In this document: one piece after another, positions 52,540 to 60,249 of the stretch | Position numbering within the stretch: position 1 is the stretch's first letter | Layout of the letters: every line of letters begins with the position of its first letter | Origin: Asanoa sp040676615 | GTDB taxonomy: Bacteria; Actinomycetota; Actinomycetes; Mycobacteriales; Micromonosporaceae | Direction of reading: 5' to 3' | DNA length: 64,000 bases | NCBI RefSeq assembly: GCF_040676615.1 | Contig: NZ_JBFAPI010000012.1 | Coordinates: 186,001-250,000, forward strand | Notes under the pieces: model-generated | The model's input: only the letters and a program-made list of their open reading frames with translations | Database searches by the model: none | What the model was told of the DNA's origin: nothing | Position numbers and translations under genes: made by a program

Positions 52540-52640
52540 GTGCCTCGTTGGCCAGGACCATGGGGCGCGCCATTGCTCCCTGCCCGGCATGCCGAGTTCG
52601 AGCCAGCGGTCGAGCAGGATGCCGGCGTCACATCGCGGGA
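52540..52640 (-). pseudogene. Decayed fragment of a PCMT-like methyltransferase C-terminus
   Basis: The minus strand encodes CDAGILLDRWLELGMPG and QWRAP, matching the C-terminal part of the intact methyltransferase at 46619-47758 (DAGILLDRWLDAGRPG, RWRAPLVLA). After the RAP the match continues as MVLAN only in a shifted frame, so one base has been lost. It is a partial, frameshifted remnant inside the inserted segment. Confidence 0.65.
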
Positions 52641-52726
52641 AACGATCCAACATTCAAGCGGTAAGGCATGGTCGACGTTTGGTCCGCAAGCCCGCAGGCG
52701 TGAGGTCGTTCAACAACCCAAGGTCC

Positions 52727-52827
52727 ACAACCCGAGCTGCGCGTACGACGACCGCTGGGCCTGCCCGCTCGCGCCGGAGGAGAACCGCCTGGCCGCGCCG
52801 ATCGAGGCGGGGGAACTGAACTACCAC
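52727..52827 (+). repeat. 101-bp direct repeat, right copy (displaced DUF1684 end)
   Basis: Identical to 51703-51803 and followed immediately by TGA, giving what is probably the original C-terminus of the DUF1684 protein. No start or promoter of its own, so it is a gene remnant. Confidence 0.9.
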
Positions 52828-52845
52828 TGAGCGCCCGGCCCGGAG

Positions 52846-53265
52846 CTAGAACTCGTAAGCAGCGCTCCGTGCACGCATGAACTGCTCACCGATCGCCACC
52901 AGCTTCGACTCGATGTCGTCATCGGCCAGGTAGGCGTCCGCCATGTCCGAAAGACGGTTCCCGAGGAATTCCGTTGCTCTTTCCGGGTCGATGTCGACCG
53001 GAATGCTGTCGAGATAGGACGCCCATACTCCGGGGATGATCCAGTGTTCCATTTCTCCCAGGCGAACGGTTACCACCGAATGGCCGCGATCGGAACTCAT
53101 GTCCACCTCTGCCGGGACGCTGCCGGTGGAGCCGGCGATGGACCCGCTCAGGATGACCTCCAGCCCTCCCATCCCGCCGCTCTGTTCGGAGGTCACGGTG
53201 AATCCCGCAGTCCGGAGCCGCTCGTACAGCCGCCCGAGCAAAGAGGGCATATCGGATAGGTTCAC
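52846..53265 (-). CDS. Hypothetical protein, possibly immunity-like
   Basis: 139 residues from GTG 53265 with AGGAG 7 bases upstream. It is acidic, with a mixed alpha/beta pattern and no membrane segment (LLGRLYERLRTAGFTVTSEQ; DMADAYLADDDIESKLV). The size and acidity recall immunity proteins, but no toxin is beside it, so this is only a guess. Palindromes and direct repeats lie just upstream (53277-53310). Confidence 0.65.
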   Translation of the reverse strand: MNLSDMPSLLGRLYERLRTAGFTVTSEQSGGMGGLEVILSGSIAGSTGSVPAEVDMSSDRGHSVVTVRLGEMEHWIIPGVWASYLDSIPVDIDPERATEFLGNRLSDMADAYLADDDIESKLVAIGEQFMRARSAAYEF

Positions 53266-53276
53266 GAGGCGCTCCT

Positions 53277-53310
53277 ATGTAGGCGGGATCATCCCGAATG
53301 TATGCGGGAT
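53277..53310. promoter_or_regulatory. Repeated operator-like motif upstream of the 139-residue gene
   Basis: ATGTAGGCGGGAT (53277-53289) and ATGTATGCGGGAT (53298-53310) are 13-bp direct repeats with one mismatch; CGGGAT-C-ATCCCG between them is a perfect palindrome. The arrangement suggests a cooperative repressor site. Confidence 0.5.
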
Positions 53311-53387
53311 AACGACCGAGCGAAATCGAGTCGTGCTGGTCGCCCGCGACGAATCCGTTGAGCGGCCGCCCGTCTACTGTGGGCGGC

Positions 53388-54149
53388 GTGCGGGATCTGG
53401 CGATCAATCTGGTGGCGAGCATGCTCGCCGCGGCGGCGGCGTGGCTGGTGCAGCGGTTGGTCGCCCAGCGGCGACTGGCCCGGATGCGCGGCTTCTTCGG
53501 GCTGCGGGCCGGCGCGCCGAGCCTGCTGGTCGTCGGCAAGCACTGGTCGTCGCCCCAGGCGGCCAGCGTGCACCGCAACGACGTGGCCGCGCTGGTCGAG
53601 CTGGGCGCGATCGTCAAGGAGTGCGGCGCCCGGGCCGACGTCGTGCCGGCGTCCGAGGCGCCCAAGGAGCTGGGCAAGGTCACCGAGTTCTGCGTCGGCG
53701 GCGCGGAAAGCAACCCCCGCACCACCGCCCACCTCGCGGCGCTGTTGCCCGGGGTGCGGGTGTCGACCTACGGCGAGGGCGGCAGCACCGTGCCGTTCCG
53801 GGTCGCCGGGGAGGTCTTCGAACACCGCGCGCACCACGAGGCCCACGTCCTGGTCGCCCGCGCCGCGCCGACCGCACACCCGCTGTTCCTGATCGTCGGG
53901 CAGACCTCGGTGACCAACCTCGCCGCCGCCCGCTATCTGGCCGGCCACCACCAGGAACTACATCGCCTGTACGGGGACCGCTCCCCGTTCTGCCTCGTAC
54001 TGCGGGTCCGCGAACCACAGGCCTACGGGCCAGACCTGGTCGAACTGGTCGCCGACGTGACCGCGGCCGCGTTCGACAACCCGCCACCGCCGGCGGTGCC
54101 GCGGCCGCGCCGCCCCTGGCAGCTCCTGGCCACCCGCCGCCGCGACTGA
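53388..54149 (+). CDS. Hypothetical membrane-anchored protein
   Basis: 253 residues from GTG 53388. An N-terminal hydrophobic segment (LAINLVASMLAAAAAWLVQ) is followed by a basic stretch and a soluble domain with alternating alpha/beta pattern (FGLRAGAPSLLVVGKHW; EFCVGGAESNPRTTAH; HPLFLIVGQTSVTNLAAARYL). It resembles a SMODS/STING-like or Rossmann-type effector domain only loosely, so I name no function. Single gene. Confidence 0.65.
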   Translation: MRDLAINLVASMLAAAAAWLVQRLVAQRRLARMRGFFGLRAGAPSLLVVGKHWSSPQAASVHRNDVAALVELGAIVKECGARADVVPASEAPKELGKVTEFCVGGAESNPRTTAHLAALLPGVRVSTYGEGGSTVPFRVAGEVFEHRAHHEAHVLVARAAPTAHPLFLIVGQTSVTNLAAARYLAGHHQELHRLYGDRSPFCLVLRVREPQAYGPDLVELVADVTAAAFDNPPPPAVPRPRRPWQLLATRRRD

Positions 54150-54202
54150 CCCGGACGCCCGCGCACCCACCCCGGGCGACCGACGCCGGGACCGTCCGCC
54201 GG

Positions 54203-54277
54203 ACGCTTTGCTCTGCACCCCTGCGGGAAGCAGGCCCTCCCCGGAGGCGCTTCCCACAGGGGTGCAGAGCAAAGCGT
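54203..54277. repeat. Long inverted repeat (27-bp arms)
   Basis: The left arm begins ACGCTTTGCTCTGCACC and the right arm at 54257-54277 is its exact complement over 21 bases, followed by six more pairs after a single mismatch. The loop is 19 bases. It is much longer than a terminator needs and could be a mobile or repetitive extragenic element. Confidence 0.8.
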
Positions 54278-54315
54278 GCCGGGAACCGACCTGGCGGCGG
54301 CGCCCAGAGCTGGCA

Positions 54316-54344
54316 GAGGCGCCGCCCCGGGTGGGCGGCGCCTC
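54316..54344. terminator. 12-bp hairpin, terminator of the YflT-like gene
   Basis: GAGGCGCCGCCC (54316-54327) pairs perfectly with GGGCGGCGCCTC (54333-54344) around a 5-base loop, just beyond the minus-strand stop at 54359. Confidence 0.75.
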
Positions 54345-54358
54345 CATGGCAGTGCGGG

Positions 54359-54946
54359 TCAGCTGGCTCCGCTGGCCCGCCAGTTCATCCGGGTGAGGAG
54401 CTGGCGGGCCGCGTCGGCGTGTTCGGCGTCGGCCATGACCGCGTATTCAGTGGCCTGCAGGGAACTGCGCGAGGTGAAGTCGCGCTGCCCGCGGGTCATG
54501 CCGTGGGCGATGGCGCCGAACAGGGCACCCCAGAAGGCGCCGATCGCCAACGCGCTGAACACCACGGCGAACCAGTTGGCGTCCGAGAAGATGCCGAACA
54601 GCAGGCCGATGAACAGGCCGAACCACGCGCCGCTGGCGGCGCCCGCGAGCGCGGCCCGGGCGGTGGTCAGGCGGCCGAGCACGTTCTCCACGAGGCGCAG
54701 GTTGCTGCCCACGATCGCGGTGTGCTCGACCGGGAACTGGTTATCGGAAAGGTAGTCGACCGCCCGCTGTGCGGAGGCGTAGTCGGGGTAGCTGGCGACG
54801 GTCACGGTGGGCCGGGGCATGCCCTGGTCGGCGACCGGGGCACCGCCGAACACACCGCCACCGAGACCGCTGCGGCCCGGCACCGGAGCGCCGGATCCGG
54901 CGGGACCGGGCGGGATATTGCTGGCCGGCGTCGAGGGTGTGGTCAT
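54359..54946 (-). CDS. General stress protein, YflT-like domain
   Basis: 195 residues from ATG 54946 with AAGGAGG upstream. The conserved core VASYPDYASAQRAVDYLSD and HTAIVGSNLRLVENV is the YflT (heat-induced stress protein) pattern; two hydrophobic helices with glycine zipper character follow (AGAASGAWFGLFIGLLFGIF; ALAIGAFWGALFGAI). A Pro/Gly-rich N-terminus of about 50 residues precedes it. Likely membrane-associated and stress-linked. Confidence 0.8.
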   Translation of the reverse strand: MTTPSTPASNIPPGPAGSGAPVPGRSGLGGGVFGGAPVADQGMPRPTVTVASYPDYASAQRAVDYLSDNQFPVEHTAIVGSNLRLVENVLGRLTTARAALAGAASGAWFGLFIGLLFGIFSDANWFAVVFSALAIGAFWGALFGAIAHGMTRGQRDFTSRSSLQATEYAVMADAEHADAARQLLTRMNWRASGAS

Positions 54947-55024
54947 GGTTCCTCCTTGGTCGCGTACCACTTCCCTGATCTTCGACCTGGTAACCGCCGT
55001 TGGGTAAGCGTTCTGTCAACTCCG

Positions 55025-56398
55025 TCAAATTGACGTGCACGGAGTGTTACCCAGACGCCAGTCGGTCGGCGGCTGGAAGGTTCCTGTGTAACTGCCCTGG
55101 AAGCCGATCGTGGTCGAGCCGCCGGTGGGCAGGTTGCTGTTCCAGGCCAAAGGCCGGGCCGTCAACGAAGTGCCGGTCTGCGTCCAGGTGGCGCTCCAGC
55201 CCTGGGTCAGCCGGGCGTCGCCGCGCATGGTCGCGGTCAGCGTCCACCCGGAGACCGCGGCGCCGTCGTTGCGCACCGTCACCTCGACGGTGAAGCCACC
55301 CGGCCACGCGTTGGGGCGCAGCCCGACCGCGCAACCGCCGGTGGGAGGCGAGGTGGGCGGCGTCGTCGTGGGCGGCACCGTGGTCGGCGGCACCGTGGTG
55401 GGCGGGACCGACGTCGGCGGGGTCCACGGGCCGGCCGCGATGGCGAGGTCGTAGGCCCGCTGCGGTACGAACTGCCCGGCGGCCGCGATGCATCCGTCGG
55501 CTTCGCCAGGAAGCTTGACCCAGAGGTAGGCCGCGATGGCCGAGTCGCCGGTCTGGGTGGTGCTGGGCACGCCGATGGCCCGCCCGGCCGGGTCGCACCA
55601 CTCGGAACCGAGCGGACCGTTCCCGTTGCGGCTCGTGTCGATCACGGCCTTGAGCTGCGGGGCGCCGATCGCGGCGAGCACCGCCTTGGCGTAGGGCACC
55701 GCCTCGCTGTTGGCCCGGTAGTTGGAGACGTTGATCGAGATGCCGTCGGCGCTGTTGGCGATGTCGGCGCCGACCAGCCGGGACGCGGCGTCGGCGGCGG
55801 ACAGCCAGGCCGAGTGCCCGGCGTCCATGTAGACCTTGGCCTGGGCGGAGCCGGCCTTGAGCTTCTTTCCGGCGTACGCCATCGAGGCCTTGGTCTCGGC
55901 CTGCTGGCTGGCGCTCTGGCAGTTGGTCATCAGCGGCAGCACGTCGGGTTCGAGCACGATCGTGGCCGGCCGGCCGGCAAGCCCGGCCGCCACCTGGTCG
56001 ATCCAGGCCCGGTAGGCCGCGTGCGACGGCGCGCCGCCGGAACTGGCGCCGCCGCAGTCCCGGTTGGGGATGTCGTAGACCACCATGATCGGGATCTTGC
56101 CCGCGGCCGCGGCCGCGCCGACGAACGCGTCGACCTCGCCGCGCACGGTGGAGGTGTTGGTCGTGGTGAACCAGCGGGCCTGGGGCACCTGGGCGATGCG
56201 CTCCCGGATGACGGGGGCCCGGCTGTCGGTCGGGTTGGCGGCCACCCAGCGGGCGGCGTTGGTGTCGGGGTCGACGAAGAAGGCGGAGTCGACGGCGGCA
56301 GCGGCCGGCGGCAGGCCGGGCGCGACGAACGCGGTCAGGGCGACGGCGAGCGCCGCCAGACCGGCGAGCGACGCGCCGGCGACGGATCTGCGGTGCAT
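55025..56398 (-). CDS. Secreted GH6 endoglucanase with C-terminal CBM2
   Basis: 457 residues from ATG 56398 with AAGGAG upstream. A signal peptide (1-35, cleaving after AAAA) is followed by a GH6 domain (about 38-325) nearly identical in motifs to Thermobifida Cel6A: NRDCGG (Asp114), VLEPDVLPLM (Asp152, probable acid) and IDTSRNGNG (Asp254). A Pro/Thr-rich linker (about 326-352) leads to a CBM2 module with its Trp residues (WPGGFTVEV, GWTLTA, WSATW, WNSNLPTGG). It hydrolyses cellulose outside the cell. A CebR-like operator lies upstream. Confidence 0.95.
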   Translation of the reverse strand: MHRRSVAGASLAGLAALAVALTAFVAPGLPPAAAAVDSAFFVDPDTNAARWVAANPTDSRAPVIRERIAQVPQARWFTTTNTSTVRGEVDAFVGAAAAAGKIPIMVVYDIPNRDCGGASSGGAPSHAAYRAWIDQVAAGLAGRPATIVLEPDVLPLMTNCQSASQQAETKASMAYAGKKLKAGSAQAKVYMDAGHSAWLSAADAASRLVGADIANSADGISINVSNYRANSEAVPYAKAVLAAIGAPQLKAVIDTSRNGNGPLGSEWCDPAGRAIGVPSTTQTGDSAIAAYLWVKLPGEADGCIAAAGQFVPQRAYDLAIAAGPWTPPTSVPPTTVPPTTVPPTTTPPTSPPTGGCAVGLRPNAWPGGFTVEVTVRNDGAAVSGWTLTATMRGDARLTQGWSATWTQTGTSLTARPLAWNSNLPTGGSTTIGFQGSYTGTFQPPTDWRLGNTPCTSI

Positions 56399-56437
56399 GG
56401 CGGTTCTCCTTGGCGTGATGCGATAGAGGACCGTCAG

Positions 56438-56451
56438 TGGAAGCGCTCCCA
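56438..56451. promoter_or_regulatory. CebR-like LacI operator upstream of the cellulase
   Basis: TGGAAGCGCTCCCA matches the CebR consensus TGGGAGCGCTCCCA at 13 of 14 positions and lies 40 bases upstream of the start. It implies cellobiose-responsive repression. Confidence 0.75.
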
Positions 56452-56492
56452 GGAGGTTACGACAGGAGAGCCGTCGAGGGGAAGGGGGTGAG

Positions 56493-56720
56493 CTAGGCGT
56501 CCGGACGCGGGCGGCGCGGCTTGAGCATGAAGACGTTGGGGCCGAGCTTCTCCATGGCGCCGTCGCGGGCGACGATCAGGCCCGCCGCGAAGTCGACCAA
56601 CGGGGTCGGGTTGCCGTCGTCGAGGTCGGTCAGGTCCATCACCACGGTGAAGTCGTGGCAGAAGTAGTGCCCGACATGGATCACGTCGCTGTAGCTGCGG
56701 GGACGGAGGGTCTTGAGCAT
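56493..56720 (-). CDS. Miniature SepF-like protein
   Basis: 75 residues from ATG 56720, with GGGAGG upstream and only 4 bases after the allantoicase stop. It consists of the SepF core alone: LRPRSYSDVIHVGHYF, FTVVMDLTDLDDGNPTPLVDFAAGLIVARDGAMEKLGPNVFMLKP (cited by pattern). Normal SepF (about 150-200 residues) has an N-terminal membrane-targeting helix and linker which this lacks. It resembles the streptomycete SepF-like proteins rather than the divisome SepF. It is the last gene of the purine operon. Confidence 0.8.
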   Translation of the reverse strand: MLKTLRPRSYSDVIHVGHYFCHDFTVVMDLTDLDDGNPTPLVDFAAGLIVARDGAMEKLGPNVFMLKPRRPRPDA

Positions 56721-56724
56721 TGCC

Positions 56725-57738
56725 TCAGTTTCCTCCCTCGGCCGGCGCGGAGAGCCACGCCGTGCGCAGCGTGTCGAGCACACCGTCGTCGAGATGGCCG
56801 TGCAGGCGGAGGCGGGCCATCCCGCCGTCGGGGTAGATGTCGAGGCGCACGTGGGTGACCGGCTCGGTGTGCAGCGGAAACCGGTGTGGGGTGTCTGGAC
56901 GCAGGTCGACCCGGGGCAGCAGCGGAAACCAGGCCGGGTCGGCTCGCCGGTCGTCCATGCCGGCCAGCGCGGCCGCACCCGGTGCGTTGCCCTTGAAATG
57001 TGAGGTGTCCAGCGAAGCGAGCCGGATCCGGCCGGGCGCGGCGAGGCGCACCACCACCCAGTCGTTGGCGGCGTCGCGGCGTCGCCGGGTCTCCCAGCCC
57101 TCGCCCATCGTGCGGGCCAGGCCGGGCTCGATCAACTGTGCGGGCGAGCCGTAGAACAGGTCGCTGCAGTCGACGACCCGGCCGCCGTTCTCGGCCGCGG
57201 CCAGGTCGAGCCAGCCGTCGGGGAAGCGGACCGGATCGGGAATCACCTCACCGTGTACGCGCAACCGGGCCACTCCGCCGTCGGGGTGGATGACGAGCCG
57301 GACGTGGGTGACGAGTCCACCGTGGGACACGGCGAACGGGTTGGCGGTGTCGCCGGCCAGCGGCGAACGCGGCACCAGCGGCACCCAGTCGGCGGCCAGC
57401 AGGTCGTCGAGCGACGGATGGCCGTCGAGGCGGCAGCCCTGCACCGAGGCCTCGGGCGGGAAGTTGCCGGTGAAGAACGACGTGTCGACGACCACCCCGC
57501 GCACCACCCCGGCCGCGCCGAGCCGGACGATCGCCCAGTCCTCCCCGGCGACCCGGCGGCGGCGGGTCTCCCAACCGTCGTACACCTGGCCCTTGGGCCC
57601 GAAGGTGCGCGGCGTGAAGCCGGGCGGTTCCGGCGTGACCAGGTTGTCGGCGGCGGCGAACAACTCGTCGTTGGTGCCGACCACGCCGCCACCGAGCCGG
57701 CGGGACGCGAGGTCGGTCAGGGCGAGCCAACCGGTCAT
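56725..57738 (-). CDS. alc: Allantoicase
   Basis: 337 residues from ATG 57738, coupled by ATGA to the allantoinase. It shows the two homologous allantoicase domains: DLASRRLGGGVVGTNDELFA, GWETRRRRVAGEDWAIVRLG and WETRRRRDAANDWVVVRLA in the second copy, with TSFFTGNFPPEA/TSHFKGNAPGAA in each. It hydrolyses allantoate to ureidoglycolate and urea. Part of the minus-strand purine operon. Confidence 0.95.
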   Translation of the reverse strand: MTGWLALTDLASRRLGGGVVGTNDELFAAADNLVTPEPPGFTPRTFGPKGQVYDGWETRRRRVAGEDWAIVRLGAAGVVRGVVVDTSFFTGNFPPEASVQGCRLDGHPSLDDLLAADWVPLVPRSPLAGDTANPFAVSHGGLVTHVRLVIHPDGGVARLRVHGEVIPDPVRFPDGWLDLAAAENGGRVVDCSDLFYGSPAQLIEPGLARTMGEGWETRRRRDAANDWVVVRLAAPGRIRLASLDTSHFKGNAPGAAALAGMDDRRADPAWFPLLPRVDLRPDTPHRFPLHTEPVTHVRLDIYPDGGMARLRLHGHLDDGVLDTLRTAWLSAPAEGGN

Positions 57739-59042
57739 CGTGCCTCCCGCGGGTCGGCGGCGCGGCGGAGCAACCGGCCGCGCGGCGGATCCGACGGCGA
57801 GACCTCGGCGCCGCCGAGCCAGGCCCGCCGGACGACACCGGTCAACTGCCGGCCGGCGTACGGGCTGACCGGGTGCCGGTGGTGCAGCGCCGCCGGATCC
57901 ACGGTGAACGTGGCCGCGGGGTCGAAGGCGACCAGGTCGGCGTCGGCGCCCACGGCGATCCGGCCCTTGCCCGGCAAACCCACGAGGTCGGCCGGCCCGG
58001 TCGACATCCAGCGGACGACGTCGGCGATGCCGTGACCGCGGGCCGACGCAGCGGTCCAGACGAGCGGCAGCCCGAGTTGCAGCGACGCGATCCCGCCCCA
58101 GGCCGAACCGAAGTCGCCCCGCTTGAGGTCGGGGGTCGACGGCGAATGGTCGGAGACCACGATGTCGATCGCCCCGCCGGCCAGCGCCGACCACAGCGCG
58201 TCGCGGTTGGACGCACCGCGGATCGGCGGGCAGCACTTGAACTCGGTCGCGCCGTCCGGGATCTCGGCCGCGTCCAGCGTCAGGTAGTGGGGACAGGTCT
58301 CCGCGGTCACCCGCACGCCCCTGGCCCGGCCGGCCGCGACCACATCGGCCGCCGCGGCGTCCGACACGTGGAGGACGTGCACCCGGCTGCCGGTCGCCTC
58401 GGCCGCGTCCAGGGCGGCGCCGACGGCCGCACACTCGGCGGCGCCCGGGCGCGAGTCCTCGAAGTCGGCATAGCGCGGGGACGGGGGCGCGGACCGTAAC
58501 CGGGCCGGATCCTCCGCGTGCACGACGAACAGGGCCGGGACCGTGCCCATCGCGGCGCGCAACTGGGTAGGCGACACCGGCGGGAACTCGGGCACGCCGG
58601 AGTCGGCGAGGAAGGCCTTGAAGCCGAACACCCCGGCGGCGTGCAGGTCGGCGAGGTCGCCGGCGTTGCCGGGGATCGCGCCGCCCCAGAAGCCCACGTC
58701 GACGTGGCACTGGCCGGCGGCCGCGGCCCGCTTCTCGGCCAGCGCGGCCGCGGAGACCGTCGGCGGCAAGGAGTTGAGCGGCATGTCGACGATCGTGGTC
58801 ACCCCGCCGGCCAGCGCCGCCCGGGTGGCCGTGGCGAAGCCCTCCCACTCGGTGCGCCCCGGCTCGTTGACGTGCACGTGGGTGTCGACCAGCCCGGGCA
58901 TGAGCACGAGATCGCCAAGATCGACGTCAAAAGGCCCGGCGGAGGACACCGACGCGATCCGCCCGTCGCGGACCGCCACCGACGCCGGCCCGACCGGGCC
59001 GTCCGGCAGCACCACCCGGGAGGAGCGGATCACGAGGTCCAC
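57735..59042 (-). CDS. allB: Allantoinase
   Basis: 435 residues from GTG 59042. Metal ligands: GLVDTHVHVNEPGRTEWEGF, the carboxylated-Lys region FGFKAFLADSGVPEF, AETCPHYLTL, and SDHSPSTPDLK with the catalytic Asp. This is the cyclic amidohydrolase pattern of allantoinase, opening allantoin to allantoate. It overlaps the downstream allantoicase by ATGA, and the DUF6986 gene ends 25 bases upstream. Confidence 0.95.
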   Translation of the reverse strand: MDLVIRSSRVVLPDGPVGPASVAVRDGRIASVSSAGPFDVDLGDLVLMPGLVDTHVHVNEPGRTEWEGFATATRAALAGGVTTIVDMPLNSLPPTVSAAALAEKRAAAAGQCHVDVGFWGGAIPGNAGDLADLHAAGVFGFKAFLADSGVPEFPPVSPTQLRAAMGTVPALFVVHAEDPARLRSAPPSPRYADFEDSRPGAAECAAVGAALDAAEATGSRVHVLHVSDAAAADVVAAGRARGVRVTAETCPHYLTLDAAEIPDGATEFKCCPPIRGASNRDALWSALAGGAIDIVVSDHSPSTPDLKRGDFGSAWGGIASLQLGLPLVWTAASARGHGIADVVRWMSTGPADLVGLPGKGRIAVGADADLVAFDPAATFTVDPAALHHRHPVSPYAGRQLTGVVRRAWLGGAEVSPSDPPRGRLLRRAADPREAR

Positions 59043-59067
59043 GGCAACACCACCTGGGCGGAACGGA

Positions 59068-60249
59068 TCACGCGGTCCACAGGGTCTCCAGGGACGGGCG
59101 GCCGAAGGGGACCTCGGGCGGGTCCAGGGCGCCGCAGTCGAGCCCGCGCAACAGGAACCCGGCCAGCGCCCGGGCCGTCGCCGGCTCGTCGAGGATGCCG
59201 CTGGACCGGCGGTCGAGGTAGGCGCCGAGGCGTTCGACCGCGGCCGCCGATGCCGAGCGGAAGAACGCGTAGGTGGCCGCGAATCGGGTCGGCAGCTGGG
59301 CCGGGTGCAGGTCCCAGCCCTGGTAGAAGCCGCGGGCCAGCCCCCGCGCGACCAGCCGGTGGTGCAGTTGCCAGGCGGCGTGGATGCCGGGGCCGACCGG
59401 CAGCACGTTGCAGGAGCCGTCACTGAGCCGCACGCCGGTGCCGGCCACCGCCACCTGCATGACCGCCTTGGCGTGGTCGGCGGCCGGGTGGGCCAGGCTC
59501 TGCTCCGAGGCGGCGATGCCGAGCCCGGCGCTGTAGTCGTAGGTGCCGTAGTGCAGGCCGACCAGCCGGCCCTGGGCCGCGCGGGCCAGCCGGGCGACCG
59601 TCGCGGCGCCGTCCGGCCCGAGCACCGCGAGCGGGGTCTCCACCTGCGCCTCGAACAGCAGTGCCCGCGACGGCAGGCCGTAGGCCAGCTCGAGCTGGCC
59701 GCAGAGCAGCGCCATCGCCTCGACCTGGGCCGGCGCGCTGACCTTGGGCAGGGTCACCACGAAGCCGGCTGGCAGGGCGCCGCCCACCGCTTCGAGGAAG
59801 AGGTCGAGGGTGCGCACGCCGCGGCGCCGGGTCGCCGCTTCCAGCGACTTGATCCGCAGGCCGATGAACGGCGGCGCGGGGGCCAGCGAGAGCAACGCCG
59901 CCCCGGCGGCCGCCGCGGCGGCGTCTTCGGTGTCGTCGCCCCGGTAGCCGTACCCGTCTTCGAAGTCGATCCGCAGGTCTTCGATCGGCTCGTGGTCGAG
60001 CTTGGCCACCACCCGGTCGCGCAGTTCCTCCGGAAACGGCAGCGGCGGCGACCCTTCGAGCGCGGCGCGCGCCGCGGCGCCCCAGGCCGACACGACCGAG
60101 GGCACGAACTTGTCCGCGGGTACGTAGACCGTGTGCACCGGCTGCCGTCCGGTGACCGCGGGCCGGTGCCGGTCGCGCAGCACCGCGTCGACGGGCGCGA
60201 GCCGTTGGTCGAGGTCGCGGTACACCGCTTCCGGCAGCCGCCTGCTCAT
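59068..60249 (-). CDS. DUF6986/HpcH-HpaI-like lyase of the purine cluster
   Basis: 393 residues from ATG 60249, coupled by ATGA to the xanthine dehydrogenase subunit. The TIM-barrel pattern of CitE/HpcH-type aldolases is visible: DLRIDFEDGYGYRGDDTED (Asp/Glu metal site), GLRIKSLEA, VVTLPKVSAPAQVEA, LLFEAQVETPLAVLG and LVGLHYGTYDYSA. Related proteins occur in actinobacterial purine clusters near malate synthase; glyoxylate handling is a reasonable guess but not shown. Confidence 0.75.
   Translation of the reverse strand: MSRRLPEAVYRDLDQRLAPVDAVLRDRHRPAVTGRQPVHTVYVPADKFVPSVVSAWGAAARAALEGSPPLPFPEELRDRVVAKLDHEPIEDLRIDFEDGYGYRGDDTEDAAAAAAGAALLSLAPAPPFIGLRIKSLEAATRRRGVRTLDLFLEAVGGALPAGFVVTLPKVSAPAQVEAMALLCGQLELAYGLPSRALLFEAQVETPLAVLGPDGAATVARLARAAQGRLVGLHYGTYDYSAGLGIAASEQSLAHPAADHAKAVMQVAVAGTGVRLSDGSCNVLPVGPGIHAAWQLHHRLVARGLARGFYQGWDLHPAQLPTRFAATYAFFRSASAAAVERLGAYLDRRSSGILDEPATARALAGFLLRGLDCGALDPPEVPFGRPSLETLWTA

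Larger units (their letters stand above)
51804..52726. mobile_element. Segment bounded by the 101-bp direct repeats
   Basis: 923 bases bounded by the perfect 101-bp repeats. It contains a 98-residue minus-strand ORF, palindromes at 52405-52443 and a decayed methyltransferase fragment. There is no integrase or transposase and no terminal inverted repeat, so calling it mobile is inference; its composition is visibly less uniform than its surroundings. Confidence 0.5.
54150..54358. other. Intergenic region with two large hairpins
   Basis: 209 bases without a gene between a plus-strand and a minus-strand stop. It contains the long inverted repeat 54203-54277 and the hairpin 54316-54344. Confidence 0.5.

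Noticed and set aside
51804..52726. A complete insertion sequence or integrative element
   Set aside because: There is no transposase or integrase frame and no terminal inverted repeats, so I describe it only as a repeat-bounded segment.
59022..59084. Imperfect 16-bp direct repeat at the allB/DUF6986 junction
   Set aside because: GGATCACG-A/C-GGTCCAC occurs twice, but it lies partly in coding sequence and is short enough to be coincidence in this composition.
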